Shown here piece after piece: positions 25,501 through 33,565 of a DNA stretch of 64,000 nt. Position numbers and translations under genes: made by a program. Under the pieces are notes generated by a model. It was not told the origin of the DNA, searched no databases, and was given only the letters and a program-made list of their open reading frames with translations. The number at the start of each line of letters is the position of its first letter. The stretch's first letter is position 1. This DNA comes from JAICYJ01 sp963797565 (GTDB taxonomy: Bacteria > Actinomycetota > Thermoleophilia > Gaiellales > JAICJC01): assembly GCA_963797565.1 (NCBI GenBank), contig CAWCPM010000010.1, positions 62,001 to 126,000 of the forward strand, in the 5' to 3' direction.

Positions 25501-25802
25501 TCCTCGTGCGACTGGGGAACGCCGAACACGGCCATCACGGCGTCGCCGATGAACTTCTCGACCGTCCCGCCGAAGGCGGCGGCCGCCTGCGACAGCTCGC
25601 TGTAGACATCGGCCAGCAGCGCGCGCAGGTGCTCCGCGTCGACCCGCATCGCCAGCTCGGTCGAACCGGCCAGGTCGGCGAACAGCACGGTGGCCAGCTT
25701 GCGCTCCTCGCCGCCGGCCGACTCCGGGGTCAGCGGACGGCCGCAGTTGGGACAGAAGCGTGCGCCGTCCGGGACGGCGCTGCCGCACGCCGGGCAGGTC
25801 AA
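22563..25802 (-). CDS. Zinc-ribbon, class III cyclase, AAA ATPase and TPR regulatory protein
   Basis: About 1079 residues. Order: zinc ribbon (CPACG...CPNCG, first 25 residues), class III nucleotide cyclase homology domain (about 40-210), AAA/NB-ARC-like ATPase (about 235-560) with Walker A GEPGIGKSR, then a long TPR region. The cyclase domain keeps both metal Asp residues (FADLAGST and GDAVMAVFG) and the Asn/Arg of VNLAARLQ. The purine-specifying position reads FLVTGEIVN rather than a canonical Asp, so activity and nucleotide choice are uncertain. No DNA-binding domain is seen. The frame can be extended to an ATG at 25889, but that would leave 11 bp to pepA. I prefer the TTG at 25802, which starts at the zinc ribbon. 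Confidence 0.85.
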   Translation of the reverse strand: MTCPACGSAVPDGARFCPNCGRPLTPESAGGEERKLATVLFADLAGSTELAMRVDAEHLRALLADVYSELSQAAAAFGGTVEKFIGDAVMAVFGVPQSHEDDPERAVRAALTMISRLTGVGRRHGVDCDLRVGIYTGVVVAGTTPGRDFLVTGEIVNLAARLQQAAEPGEVLIGEPTFRALEPIVRTVQPRSLVVKGRGGPVVAYAVAGVAPATAYRRRRSRGPFVGRTGELSLITSLVSRAVEHRRPHLITVIGEPGIGKSRLAEEVVIELQLQPQPPVVWLGRCLPYGEGGPYAPLSDVLLRAADIAGDAPRDQARRQAEGHLRALLGDGRDREIDDVLRTAGLSGDDDPSPPEDDFEDMGRGRDAWRLVLTSLSGLQPVLVVLEDVHWAEPALLDLVESLATGDVRGPLVILCMARDDLLRARPDWGSGIRNATVVTLDAIEQSEMQRLAGALPSEDDDARQAVELAGGNPFFLEELLAMAAEGGDAMPLTVQGVIAARLDLLPVEEKRFMQRAAVIGRTFGEEELAVVNPEGVHKRLIANLSRRDLLIALGSGWGFKHVLIRDVAYETMPRSERGRIHMQLARWLEGRRDAEPQTVAGHYASAVSLGTAEARPDAVRMLLRAASEARKVYAHGLALRQAGLAQSLANGERDRALAAEAVGDAYWMAEQLDDALDAYGQALEHGHRAGLGEHDMARLSWKWVDLPTRWGGLHLRAAPTREAIEAEIEDGLRNALSADASVLQARLLVAKALVVWRFEHTDPPQEQALAVANQALEIAERLERSGPLVISAALDARATLLVALRRFDEASEAFERRMSLIRSIAFREEQMDICAATARHRTALGDYAGAVAAADLADELVAGGDRRWVAYPARTRVEAYFYWDRWDDALRAHDSFLEVFRQDGPGRRLNVPGLVGGVAAAVHLLRGQNERADTIERRIGRVPAQFDLIVAQALLGAGEPQLALERVASVPFSRIWVLAITAEAQAALGRWDELDETLAALDALSGTDQLPRAVAQIDRARGLAGDELALARAEAGFRRLGCVFEQARCLELMGRVGEARAVYEQIGAEPALGRCAAR

Positions 25803-25900
25803 ACCGGGTGCCTGGTGCTGCGCCTGTCCACGATGAGGGGTCCCATGAGGGCCGTAGGATACCCTTGCGCGGTTCCCTCTCCCGACCACAGCGAGGACCC

Positions 25901-27406
25901 ATGAAGATCTCCACCTCTGCGGCAGCGCCGGCGACGGCCAACGTGGACATGCTGGCCGTTGCCGTCGCCAAGCCGGTCGCCCTGGAGGGCGCCGTCGCGG
26001 AGCTCGATCGCGCGCTTGGCGGCACCATCGGGCGGCTGGTCAAGGCCGGTGAGATCCGGGGCACGGCCGGCCAGGTGACCGTGCTGCACACCGACGGACA
26101 GGGCGTGCGCGCGCGCCGGGTGGCGGTGGTCGGCCTCGGCAAGCTGGCGACGGCCGACGCCGAGTCGGTGCGCAACGCCGCCGGCGCCGCGGTGCGCAGC
26201 CTGGGCGGCGTGCGCGGCCGCACGCTCGCGTTCGTGCTGGACGGGTTGCCGGTGGACGCCGCCGAGGCGGCCCGCTGCGCCGTCGACGGCGCCGTCATCG
26301 GCAGCTACCGGTTCGACCGCTTCAAGACGTCGAAGACGGCCGACCGGCCGAAGCCGCCAACCGCGCTGGTGCTGCTGTCGCAGGAGCGCGCGGCGGGCGC
26401 GGCGGGGCGCCGGGCCGCGGTGGCGGCGGACGCCGTCAACCGAGCCCGCGACCTGCAGCACATGCCCCCCAACCTGCTGGGCCCGGAGCAGCTGGCGGAG
26501 CGTGCACGCGCGATCGCCGCCGCCCACCCGACCATGCGGGTCGAGGTCTGGGACGAGAAGAAGATCGCCGCTCGCGGGCTGGGAGCCTTCGCGGCCGTCG
26601 CCCAGGCGTCCAGCCGGCCGGCGCGCCTGATCGTGCTCCGCCACACCCCGCGCAGCACCGCCCGGGCCGCCCGCGGCGTGGTGCTCGGCATGGTCGGCAA
26701 GGGTCTCACCTTTGACAGCGGCGGCTACTCGCTGAAGCCGGCCACCGCGATGACCGGGATGAAGTTCGACATGTCGGGCGCCGCCGCCGTGCTGGAGGCG
26801 TCGGACGCGATCGCCCAGCTGCAGCTCCCGCTGAAGTTCGTCTCGGTGGTGGGCGCCACCGAGAACATGATCGACACCAACGCCATGCGCGTCGACGATG
26901 TTGTCACAGCCGCCAACGGCAAGACCATCGAGATCACCAACACCGACGCCGAGGGGCGGCTGGTGCTGGCCGACTGCCTGCACCACGCGCGCTCCCTGGG
27001 CGCGACCCACATGGTCGATCTGGCCACGCTCACGGGCGGTGTCGTCGTCGCCCTTGGCGACTACCACGCCGGCCTGATGGGCCGCGACCAGGAGTGGATC
27101 GACCGCATCATGACGGCCGGCGAGCGGTCCGGCGAGCACACCTGGCAGCTGCCGCTGCACGAGACCTACAAGCGCCTGTTCCGCTCGGAGATCGCCGACA
27201 TGGCGAACGCCTCGACGATGCGGATGGCGCAGGCGCCCTACGCCGGCCAGTTTCTGCAGGAGTTCGCGGGCGAGGGTGCCTGGGCGCACCTGGACATCGC
27301 CGGAACGGCCGACCTGGCACGCTCACGCGGCGACTACATCGGCAAGGGCGGCAGCGGGTTCGGCGTGCGGCTGCTCGTCGAGCTGGCCGAGGCGCTCTGC
27401 GGATGA
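25901..27406 (+). CDS. pepA: Leucyl aminopeptidase (M17)
   Basis: 501 residues, a cytosolic two-metal aminopeptidase that removes N-terminal residues from peptides. The C-terminal catalytic domain shows VGKGLTFDSGGYSLKP (metal Lys and Asp) and the family signature NTDAEGRLVLADC. The N-terminal macro-like domain is present and less conserved. The ATG at 25901 is preceded at good distance by GAGGA, one of few clear ribosome-binding sites in this region. The stop overlaps the ATG of the acyl-CoA dehydrogenase (ATGA), so the two are co-transcribed. Confidence 0.95.
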   Translation: MKISTSAAAPATANVDMLAVAVAKPVALEGAVAELDRALGGTIGRLVKAGEIRGTAGQVTVLHTDGQGVRARRVAVVGLGKLATADAESVRNAAGAAVRSLGGVRGRTLAFVLDGLPVDAAEAARCAVDGAVIGSYRFDRFKTSKTADRPKPPTALVLLSQERAAGAAGRRAAVAADAVNRARDLQHMPPNLLGPEQLAERARAIAAAHPTMRVEVWDEKKIAARGLGAFAAVAQASSRPARLIVLRHTPRSTARAARGVVLGMVGKGLTFDSGGYSLKPATAMTGMKFDMSGAAAVLEASDAIAQLQLPLKFVSVVGATENMIDTNAMRVDDVVTAANGKTIEITNTDAEGRLVLADCLHHARSLGATHMVDLATLTGGVVVALGDYHAGLMGRDQEWIDRIMTAGERSGEHTWQLPLHETYKRLFRSEIADMANASTMRMAQAPYAGQFLQEFAGEGAWAHLDIAGTADLARSRGDYIGKGGSGFGVRLLVELAEALCG

Positions 27407-28542
27407 CGCTGGGCTACGACCTGTCCGACCAGCATGCGCAGCTCCGCGAGACGGTGCGGGCCTTCGCGGAGGGGCGGCTGGCGCCGGTCGCAGAGGAGCT
27501 CGACCGCGAGGGCCGGTTCCCGGCCGACCTGGTGCAGGCGGCGGCGGAGCTGGGGCTGCTCGGCATCCCGTTGCCGGAGAGCGCGGGCGGGTCCGGCTTC
27601 GACACGGTCGCCTACGCGATCGCGATCGAGGAGCTCGCGCGGGTGGACAGCTCCTTCGCCATCACCGTGGCCGCGCATACCTCGCTGGGCACCATGCCGA
27701 TCCACCTGTTCGGCAACGAGCAGCAGAAGGCGCGCTGGCTCGACGACCTGGCCTCCGGCCGCGGTCTGGGCGCGTTCGGTCTGACGGAGGCGGGCGCCGG
27801 CTCCGACGCCGGTGCGACCCGCACCACCGCGCGGCTCGAAGGCGGCGAGTGGGTGATCGACGGCTCGAAGATGTTCATCACCAACGCCGGCACGCCGTTG
27901 TCGAAGCTGGTGACGATCACCGCGCGCACAGGGCCCGACGAGGTGTCGAACATCGTGGTCGAGAACGGCACCGCCGGGTACGACCAGTCGCAGCCGCTGA
28001 AGAAGATGGGGTGGCGCTCGTCGGACACGCGGGAGCTGACGTTCACTGGCTGCCGGGTGCCCGAGCAGAACCTGCTGGGCCCGCGCGGGGAGGGCTTCCG
28101 GCAGTTCCTCGAGATCCTGGACGGCGGCCGCATCAGCGTGGCGGCGCTGGGGCTGGGCATGGCCCAGGGCGCCTTCGAGATGGGGCTCAGCTACGCCCGC
28201 CAGCGCGAGCAGTTCGGGCGCCCGATCGGGTCGTTCCAGGCCATCCAGTTCAAGCTGGCCGACATGGCGACCGAGGTCGAGGCGGCCCGCAACCTGGTCT
28301 ACAAGGCGGCATGGCTGAAGGACCAGGGCCGGCCGTTCGCGCAGCAGGCCGCGATCGCCAAGCTCTACACCGGCGAGCTGGCCCGCCGCGCCTGCAACGA
28401 GTCGCTCCAGATCCACGGCGGCTACGGGTTCATGGACGAGTACCCGATCAGCCGCTTCTACCGCGACGCCAAGGTGCTCGAGATCGGTGAGGGCACGAAC
28501 GAGGTGCAGCGACTGGTGATCGCCCGCGGCCTGGGTCTGTGA
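27403..28542 (+). CDS. Acyl-CoA dehydrogenase
   Basis: 379 residues, an FAD enzyme that forms the alpha-beta double bond of an acyl-CoA. FAD and substrate motifs: FGLTEAGAGSDAGATRTTA, WVIDGSKMFITNAG, RQREQFGRPIGSFQAIQFKLADMATEVEAAR. The catalytic Glu lies in IGEGTNEVQR near the C-terminus, the position used by short-chain, butyryl-CoA and similar dehydrogenases. Substrate is not certain; isovaleryl- or butyryl-CoA would fit the leucine operon and thiolase seen elsewhere in the window. It overlaps pepA upstream and the membrane protein downstream. Confidence 0.94.
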   Translation: MTLGYDLSDQHAQLRETVRAFAEGRLAPVAEELDREGRFPADLVQAAAELGLLGIPLPESAGGSGFDTVAYAIAIEELARVDSSFAITVAAHTSLGTMPIHLFGNEQQKARWLDDLASGRGLGAFGLTEAGAGSDAGATRTTARLEGGEWVIDGSKMFITNAGTPLSKLVTITARTGPDEVSNIVVENGTAGYDQSQPLKKMGWRSSDTRELTFTGCRVPEQNLLGPRGEGFRQFLEILDGGRISVAALGLGMAQGAFEMGLSYARQREQFGRPIGSFQAIQFKLADMATEVEAARNLVYKAAWLKDQGRPFAQQAAIAKLYTGELARRACNESLQIHGGYGFMDEYPISRFYRDAKVLEIGEGTNEVQRLVIARGLGL

Positions 28543-29072
28543 GCGTCCAGCAGTCGGTGATCGTCGGCGGCGTGGTGCTGGCCGTGGCGGTGGTGCTGGG
28601 AACGATCGTGGCACGGCTGGTGCCGGCCGGGTCATGGCGTCGCAACGCCGAGGACCTCGGCATCATCCTGGGCTGCGCCTCCGCCCCGCTGGCGCTGCTG
28701 GCACGGTTCACGCACCACAGGTCGTGGCCGTACGCGGCGGTGATCGCGATCGCCTACGGCGGCTTCTACCTGATCCGGATGCGGCAGCTGCGCAACGCCA
28801 ACCGCGACGGTGTGCGGCGGCTGCTGGGCCTCCACAGGGACGCCAGCTACGGCGAGGTGTTCCAGCAGGTTGAGCGGATCGAGCCGCGACCGGTGACGGC
28901 GACCGGCCAGCTGGTGCTGGTCGCAGCGGCGGTGGCCACGCTGGCGCTGGGCGTCATCATCGACCAGTTCACGGCAGCGCTGGCCGGCGTGGCGCTGGGC
29001 GTCGCGGAGGGCACGGTGCGCGCGGCCTACCGGCGCTCGCTGACCGCCAAGGTGCGTCGCATCGGCAAGTGA
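28539..29072 (+). CDS. Hypothetical integral membrane protein
   Basis: 177 residues from a GTG overlapping the previous stop (GTGA). It has about four hydrophobic helices, at roughly 7-27, 42-58, 63-80 and 123-150, and a basic C-terminus (RRSLTAKVRRIGK). I do not recognise the family. Its overlap with the acyl-CoA dehydrogenase suggests co-translation, but that says little about role. It converges with the threonine dehydratase, 2 bp apart. Confidence 0.65.
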   Translation: MSVQQSVIVGGVVLAVAVVLGTIVARLVPAGSWRRNAEDLGIILGCASAPLALLARFTHHRSWPYAAVIAIAYGGFYLIRMRQLRNANRDGVRRLLGLHRDASYGEVFQQVERIEPRPVTATGQLVLVAAAVATLALGVIIDQFTAALAGVALGVAEGTVRAAYRRSLTAKVRRIGK

Positions 29073-29074
29073 GC

Positions 29075-30277
29075 TCAGCGCGTGCGGGTGACGGGGTACC
29101 CGTTGCTTCGGACGAGCGCCACGATCTGCTCGGCATGGCCCTCGTCGCGGGTCTCCAGGATCAGCTCGATGCCTGTCTCGGCGACGGCCACCTCGACGCT
29201 CTCACGGTGGTGGCTGACGACCAGGATGTTGACGTGGGCGTCGGCGATCAGCTTCAGCAGCTCCATCAGCTGACCGGGCCGGTCGATCAGGCGGGTGCGG
29301 ATCACGAGGTAGCGGCCCTGGTTGGTGAGGCCGAACCGGATCACCTGCATCAGCAGCGGCGTGTCGATGTTGCCTCCCGAGAGGACGGCCACCACCTTGC
29401 GCCCGCTCACGCGGCCGGCGAGGATCGCCGCCAGTCCCACGGCGCCGGCGCCCTCGACGACGGTCTTGGAACGCTCCAGCAGGTGCACCATCGTCTGGCC
29501 GATCTCGGCGTCGGTGACGGTCACGACGTCGTCGACCAGCTCGCGCACCAGCGGGAAGGTGACCTCGCCCGGCCGCTTGACGGCGATGCCGTCGGCGATG
29601 GTCGTGGTCTGATGCACGGGCTCGATCTCGCCCTTCTCGAGCGAGCTGACGTAGGGCGCACAGCCGGCCGCCTCGACGCCGATCACGCGCACCTGGGGAT
29701 GCAGGGCCTTGACGGCGCTGGCCACGCCGGACAGCAGGCCGCCACCGCCCAGCGGCACCACCACCGTGTCCACGTCGGGCACGTCCTCCATGATCTCCAG
29801 CCCGACGGTGCCCTGTCCGGCGATCACGGCCTCGTCGTCGAACGGGTGCACCAGCGTCAGGCCGCTCTCGGCGGCCTCCTCGCGCGCCGCCGCAAGCGCG
29901 TCGTCGACGCTGTCTCCCACCAGCTCCACGCGCGCGCCGTAGCCCTCGGTCGCTCCCACCTTCGCCAGCGAGGCGGCCCCCGGCATGTAGACGGTGGCGG
30001 CCACTCCGGCCGATCGGGCCGCGAACGCGACCGCCTGGGCATGGTTGCCGGCCGAGGGCGCGATCACGCCGGCCGCGCGCTGCGCCTCGGTCAGCGAGCG
30101 CATCTTGGTGTAGGCCCCGCGGATCTTGAACGATCCGGTGCGCTGCTGGTTCTCGTGCTTGAGGAACACCTCACATCCGGCCCACTGGGAGAACGTCTCC
30201 GACCGGTACACCGGTGTGTGGTGGGCGACGCCGTGCAGGTTCTCGGCGGCCTCGCGGATGTCGTCCAGGGGGATCAT
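29075..30277 (-). CDS. ilvA: Threonine ammonia-lyase (threonine dehydratase) with C-terminal ACT domain
   Basis: 400 residues. It deaminates threonine to 2-oxobutyrate using PLP. The PLP lysine is in TGSFKIRGAY (about residue 51), the phosphate loop is LGGGGLLSG, and SAGNHAQAVAFAA is also diagnostic. Residues 325-400 form a single ACT-like domain (IDRPGQLMELLKLIADAHVNIL), which in this family senses amino acids. The length and single ACT fit the TdcB/short IlvA group rather than the 500-residue enzyme. It may supply isoleucine synthesis or feed the propionyl-CoA/methylmalonyl-CoA route. It is divergent from ppa. Confidence 0.93.
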   Translation of the reverse strand: MIPLDDIREAAENLHGVAHHTPVYRSETFSQWAGCEVFLKHENQQRTGSFKIRGAYTKMRSLTEAQRAAGVIAPSAGNHAQAVAFAARSAGVAATVYMPGAASLAKVGATEGYGARVELVGDSVDDALAAAREEAAESGLTLVHPFDDEAVIAGQGTVGLEIMEDVPDVDTVVVPLGGGGLLSGVASAVKALHPQVRVIGVEAAGCAPYVSSLEKGEIEPVHQTTTIADGIAVKRPGEVTFPLVRELVDDVVTVTDAEIGQTMVHLLERSKTVVEGAGAVGLAAILAGRVSGRKVVAVLSGGNIDTPLLMQVIRFGLTNQGRYLVIRTRLIDRPGQLMELLKLIADAHVNILVVSHHRESVEVAVAETGIELILETRDEGHAEQIVALVRSNGYPVTRTR

Positions 30278-30337
30278 GAGAACCGCGAAGGCTATCGGGT
30301 CGCGCTACGCGGCGCGCTCAGCAAGTAAGCTCGCACC

Positions 30338-30847
30338 GTGACCGGCGACCCCGAACAGCCTCCGCTGTACGCCCTCGTGGAGATCCCGAAGGGCAGCCGC
30401 AACAAGTACGAGTACGACCCCGCGCTGGGCCGGATGGTGCTTGACCGCACGCTCTGGACGAGCGTTGTCTATCCAGCCGACTACGGATACCTGATGGACA
30501 CGCTGGGGCGCGACGGCGATCCGGTGGATGCGGTGATCCTGGTGGCGTCGCCGACGTTCCCGGGGTGCGTGATCCCGGTCGAGCCGATCGGCGTCTTCGA
30601 GATGACCGACGAGAAGGGCGAGGACGACAAGGTGCTGTGCGTGCCGTTCAAGGACCCGACCTGGAGCCACATGCACGACATCTCCGACATCCGCGACTCG
30701 CTGCTCGACGAGATCGCGCACTTCTTCGACGTCTACAAGGACCTCGAGCACGGCGCCGACACGGTGGTCGGCGGCTGGCACGACCGCAGCTACGCCGACG
30801 AGATCATCGCCGAGGGGCGCGCGGCGTTCGCGGCCGCATCCCGCTAG
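30338..30847 (+). CDS. ppa: Inorganic pyrophosphatase
   Basis: 169 residues, a soluble family I enzyme hydrolysing pyrophosphate to drive biosynthesis. Active-site features: IPKGSRNKYEYD (substrate Lys/Arg), YPADYGY, and the metal cluster DGDPVDAVIL. The GTG start comes only 6 nt after TAAGCT (30326-30331), so the mRNA is probably leaderless. Its last codons overlap the end of meaB on the other strand. Confidence 0.96.
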   Translation: MTGDPEQPPLYALVEIPKGSRNKYEYDPALGRMVLDRTLWTSVVYPADYGYLMDTLGRDGDPVDAVILVASPTFPGCVIPVEPIGVFEMTDEKGEDDKVLCVPFKDPTWSHMHDISDIRDSLLDEIAHFFDVYKDLEHGADTVVGGWHDRSYADEIIAEGRAAFAAASR

Positions 30848-31815
30848 CCACCCAGCTTCAGCACCCGCTCGGCGATCTCGCGGGTGGCCGTGAGCGGATC
30901 CAGCTCGCGAGCGTGCACGCGGTCGAGCAGCCGACGCACCTCGGCGTCGCCCTCCACCGCCTGGCTGAGCCGCCGGCGCGCCTGCGCCACGGCCACCGCC
31001 ACCACCTCGTGCTCGATGCTGCGGCGGCGGCGCTGCTCGAGCCCGCCGTCGCGCTCAAGGAAGGCGCGGTGCTCGAGCACCGCCGCCCATAGCTGATCGA
31101 CGCCCTCGCCGCGGATCGCCTCGGTCTCGACGATCGGCGGCTTCCATGGGCGGTCGCGGTCGAGCGAGAGGATCGAGCGGATCTCGCTGCGCATGGTGCG
31201 CGCGGCCGGATGGTCGGCCTTGTTGATGACGATCACGTCGGGGATCTCCATCACGCCGGCCTTGAGCGCCTGCACGGAGTCGCCGGAGCCGGGCATCAGC
31301 ACCAGCACGACGGTGTCGGCGCTGGTGGCGACGTCCACCTCGCTCTGGCCGACGCCGACCGTCTCCAGCAGCAGCACATCCTTGCCGGAGGCGTCCAGCA
31401 CCAGCAGCGCCTGCAGCGTGGCCTCCGAGATCCCGCCCAGATGGCCGCGGGTGGACATCGAGCGGATGAACACCCCGGCGTCGAGGAAGTGGTCGCTGAG
31501 CCTGATCCGGTCTCCCAGCACCGCGCCGTGCGAGAACGGACTGGATGGGTCGACCGAGACCATGCCGACGGTCTTCTGGTCGCTGCGCAGCAGCGTCACC
31601 AGCGATGACAACAGGCTTGACTTGCCGACGCCGGGCGGGCCGGTGAACCCGGCCACCATGGCGCCGCCGGTGTGCGGGTAGATCTCGCGCACGAGCTCGT
31701 AGGCCAGCTCGTCGCGGTTCTCGACGAGGGTGATGGCGCGGGCCACGGCCCGCTTCTCACCGGCCAGCACACCTGCCCGGAGCGCCGGCAGGTCGAAGTC
31801 ACGGCGGCCGCTCAT
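30844..31815 (-). CDS. meaB: MeaB/ArgK-type G-protein chaperone of methylmalonyl-CoA mutase
   Basis: 323 residues. MeaB loads adenosylcobalamin into acyl-CoA mutase and protects it, using GTP. Walker A is GPPGVGKSSL; switch and base motifs include SVDPSSPFSHGAVLGDRIRL, ETVGVGQSEVDV and the guanine motif NKAD. The C-terminal arm is helical (RRRSIEHEVVAVAVAQARRRL). Its mutase client lies about 30 kb away in this window rather than next to it. The ATG overlaps the hisC stop (ATGA), so it is made from the hisC transcript. Confidence 0.94.
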   Translation of the reverse strand: MSGRRDFDLPALRAGVLAGEKRAVARAITLVENRDELAYELVREIYPHTGGAMVAGFTGPPGVGKSSLLSSLVTLLRSDQKTVGMVSVDPSSPFSHGAVLGDRIRLSDHFLDAGVFIRSMSTRGHLGGISEATLQALLVLDASGKDVLLLETVGVGQSEVDVATSADTVVLVLMPGSGDSVQALKAGVMEIPDVIVINKADHPAARTMRSEIRSILSLDRDRPWKPPIVETEAIRGEGVDQLWAAVLEHRAFLERDGGLEQRRRRSIEHEVVAVAVAQARRRLSQAVEGDAEVRRLLDRVHARELDPLTATREIAERVLKLGG

Positions 31816-32894
31816 GCCGGTTGCAGCGACCTGTCGAGGGCGGTCAGGAAGGCGTCGTTCTCGTCCGGCAGGCCGACGGTGACGCGCACGCAGGAGGGTG
31901 CGCCGAACGGGGCAAGGGGGCGCACGATCACGCCCTCGCGCTCGAGCCGGGCGGCCAGGGCGGCCCCGTCCCCGACCTCTGCGCAGACGAAGTTGGCGGC
32001 GGCCGGATACAGCTTCACGCCCCGCGCTGCCAGCTCGGCCTCCAGCCGCCGGCGCTCGCCCTCGTTCTCGCCGCGCCGGCGCTCGATCTCAGCCTGGTCG
32101 TCCAGGCTGGCAACAGCCGCGACCTGCGCCAGCTCGGAGACGTCGAAGGGGCCGCGCACCTTGCCCAGCTCGGCAACAACCGGCGCAGGTGCAACGCCGT
32201 AGCCGATCCGCAGGCCGGCCAGCCCGTAGATCTTCGAGAAGGTGCGCAGCACGACGACGTTGGGGCGGCCGGCATGGGCGGCGATCGCATCGACGTGGGC
32301 GGGGTCGGTGACGTACTCGTGGTACGCGGAGTCGATCACGACCAGCACCCGCTCCCCCACGGCGTCGAGGAACGCGGCCAGGGCATCGCCGGAGACGATC
32401 CCGCCGGTGGGGTTGTTGGGGCTGCAGACGTAGGCGATGCGGGTGGCGGCGGTGACGCCGGCGGCCATCGCCTCGAGGTCGTAGCTGCCGTCGCGGAGCG
32501 GCACCATGACCGGCTTGGCGCCCATCTTGACGGCGCTCAGGCGGTAGCTGACGAACGACGGCCAACCCATCAGCACCTCATCGCCAGGGCGCAGGTAGGC
32601 CAGCGCCAGGTTCGCGATCACGGCATCCGCGCCGTTGCCGGCGGCCACGCGGTCGGGCGTGAGGCCGTGGCGGCCGGCCAGCCGCTCGAGCAGCTCGGCG
32701 CCGCCCTCCGGGTAGCGGTTGAGGCCGGGGGCCGCGGCGGCAAGGGCCTCGATGGCGGCCGGGAACGGCCCGTGGGGGCCTTCGTTGGAGCCCAGCTTGA
32801 CGATGCGCTCGAGGCCGAGCTCCCGGCGCAGCGCCGACGCCGGTTTGCCGGGCTGATACGGCCTCAGGTCTTCGATCTCGGGGCGTGCCTGCAC
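31812..32894 (-). CDS. hisC: Histidinol-phosphate aminotransferase family
   Basis: About 360 residues, PLP-dependent fold type I. It should convert imidazole-acetol phosphate and glutamate to histidinol phosphate. The PLP lysine is in LRTFSKIYGLAGLRIGYG, with SPNNPTGG and the N-terminal LRPYQPGKP typical of HisC. The open frame extends much further upstream, but that would cross the divergent gene. I chose the GTG at 32894, eight bases after a TACTGT -10 element, giving a leaderless mRNA. No other his gene is here, so an aromatic-amino-acid transaminase role is possible. Confidence 0.88.
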   Translation of the reverse strand: MQARPEIEDLRPYQPGKPASALRRELGLERIVKLGSNEGPHGPFPAAIEALAAAAPGLNRYPEGGAELLERLAGRHGLTPDRVAAGNGADAVIANLALAYLRPGDEVLMGWPSFVSYRLSAVKMGAKPVMVPLRDGSYDLEAMAAGVTAATRIAYVCSPNNPTGGIVSGDALAAFLDAVGERVLVVIDSAYHEYVTDPAHVDAIAAHAGRPNVVVLRTFSKIYGLAGLRIGYGVAPAPVVAELGKVRGPFDVSELAQVAAVASLDDQAEIERRRGENEGERRRLEAELAARGVKLYPAAANFVCAEVGDGAALAARLEREGVIVRPLAPFGAPSCVRVTVGLPDENDAFLTALDRSLQPA

Positions 32895-32901
32895 GGGCGG
32901 G

Positions 32902-32908
32902 TACAGTA
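32902..32908. promoter_or_regulatory. Shared palindromic -10 for hisC and the LON-domain gene
   Basis: The 25-bp gap contains GTACAGTAC. Read forward it gives TACAGT, 12 nt before the ATG at 32920; read in reverse it gives TACTGT, 8 nt before the GTG at 32894. One near-symmetric -10 could thus start both divergent transcripts. Confidence 0.5.
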
Positions 32909-32919
32909 CCAACCTGCTG

Positions 32920-33537
32920 ATGGCCACCCGCGAGATCGGCATCTTCGCTCTGCCCACCGTGCTCGTTCCGGGCGAGCGGATGCCGCTCCACGTGTTCGAG
33001 GAGCGGTACAAGCAGCTGATCAGCGAGTGCCTCGACCTGGATCGCCCATTCCTGCTGCTGTACGCGGACGAGGGCGGGACGCGCGAGCTGGGCTGTGCGG
33101 CGCACGTCGAGCAGGTGCTGGAGCGGTTCGAGGACGGCCGGCTGAACATCATGGTCGAGGGCACGGAGGTGCTGCGGGTGGTCGAGATGACCCGTGGCCA
33201 GGCCTACACGACGGCGATGGCCGACATCGCGGATGAGGATCTCAGCCCGGGCGACGAGACCGAGCCGGTGATGGAGCTGTTCCGGCAGATCGCGAGCGCG
33301 GGCGGCGGCGACCCCCAGGAGGATCTGACGGCGAGCGGGCAGCCGCTCAGCTACGCGATCATGGCACGGGTCGACTTCCCGGCCGAGGAGAAGCAGCGGG
33401 TGCTGGAGCTGCGCGCCGAGTCATCCCGGCTGGCGGCGATCATCGATCTGCTGGCGCGCGGGCTGCAGGCGCTGGCCCAGATCGAGCAGATCCGCGAGCG
33501 GGCGCAGACCAACGGCAAGGTCCCGCACGGCGAGTAG
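32920..33537 (+). CDS. LON N-terminal-domain protein
   Basis: 205 residues comprising only the substrate-binding LON/PUA-like domain, without the ATPase or protease parts of Lon. Typical motifs are IFALPTVLVPGERMPLHVFEERYKQL near the start and GRLNIMVEGTEVLRVVE in the middle. Stand-alone LON-domain proteins are common in actinobacteria; the biochemical role is not established. The C-terminal third is helical. The ATG is chosen because the family motif begins within eight residues of it. Confidence 0.9.
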   Translation: MATREIGIFALPTVLVPGERMPLHVFEERYKQLISECLDLDRPFLLLYADEGGTRELGCAAHVEQVLERFEDGRLNIMVEGTEVLRVVEMTRGQAYTTAMADIADEDLSPGDETEPVMELFRQIASAGGGDPQEDLTASGQPLSYAIMARVDFPAEEKQRVLELRAESSRLAAIIDLLARGLQALAQIEQIRERAQTNGKVPHGE

Positions 33538-33565
33538 CAAGCGCGGGCTGCTGAGGCACCCGCTG

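Noticed and set aside
24757..26298. A 513-codon - strand frame across the cyclase/pepA boundary
   Set aside because: It spans two confirmed genes out of frame and has low-complexity composition.
29069..30328. A 419-codon + strand frame
   Set aside because: It mirrors the threonine dehydratase gene and has no recognisable domain or start signal.
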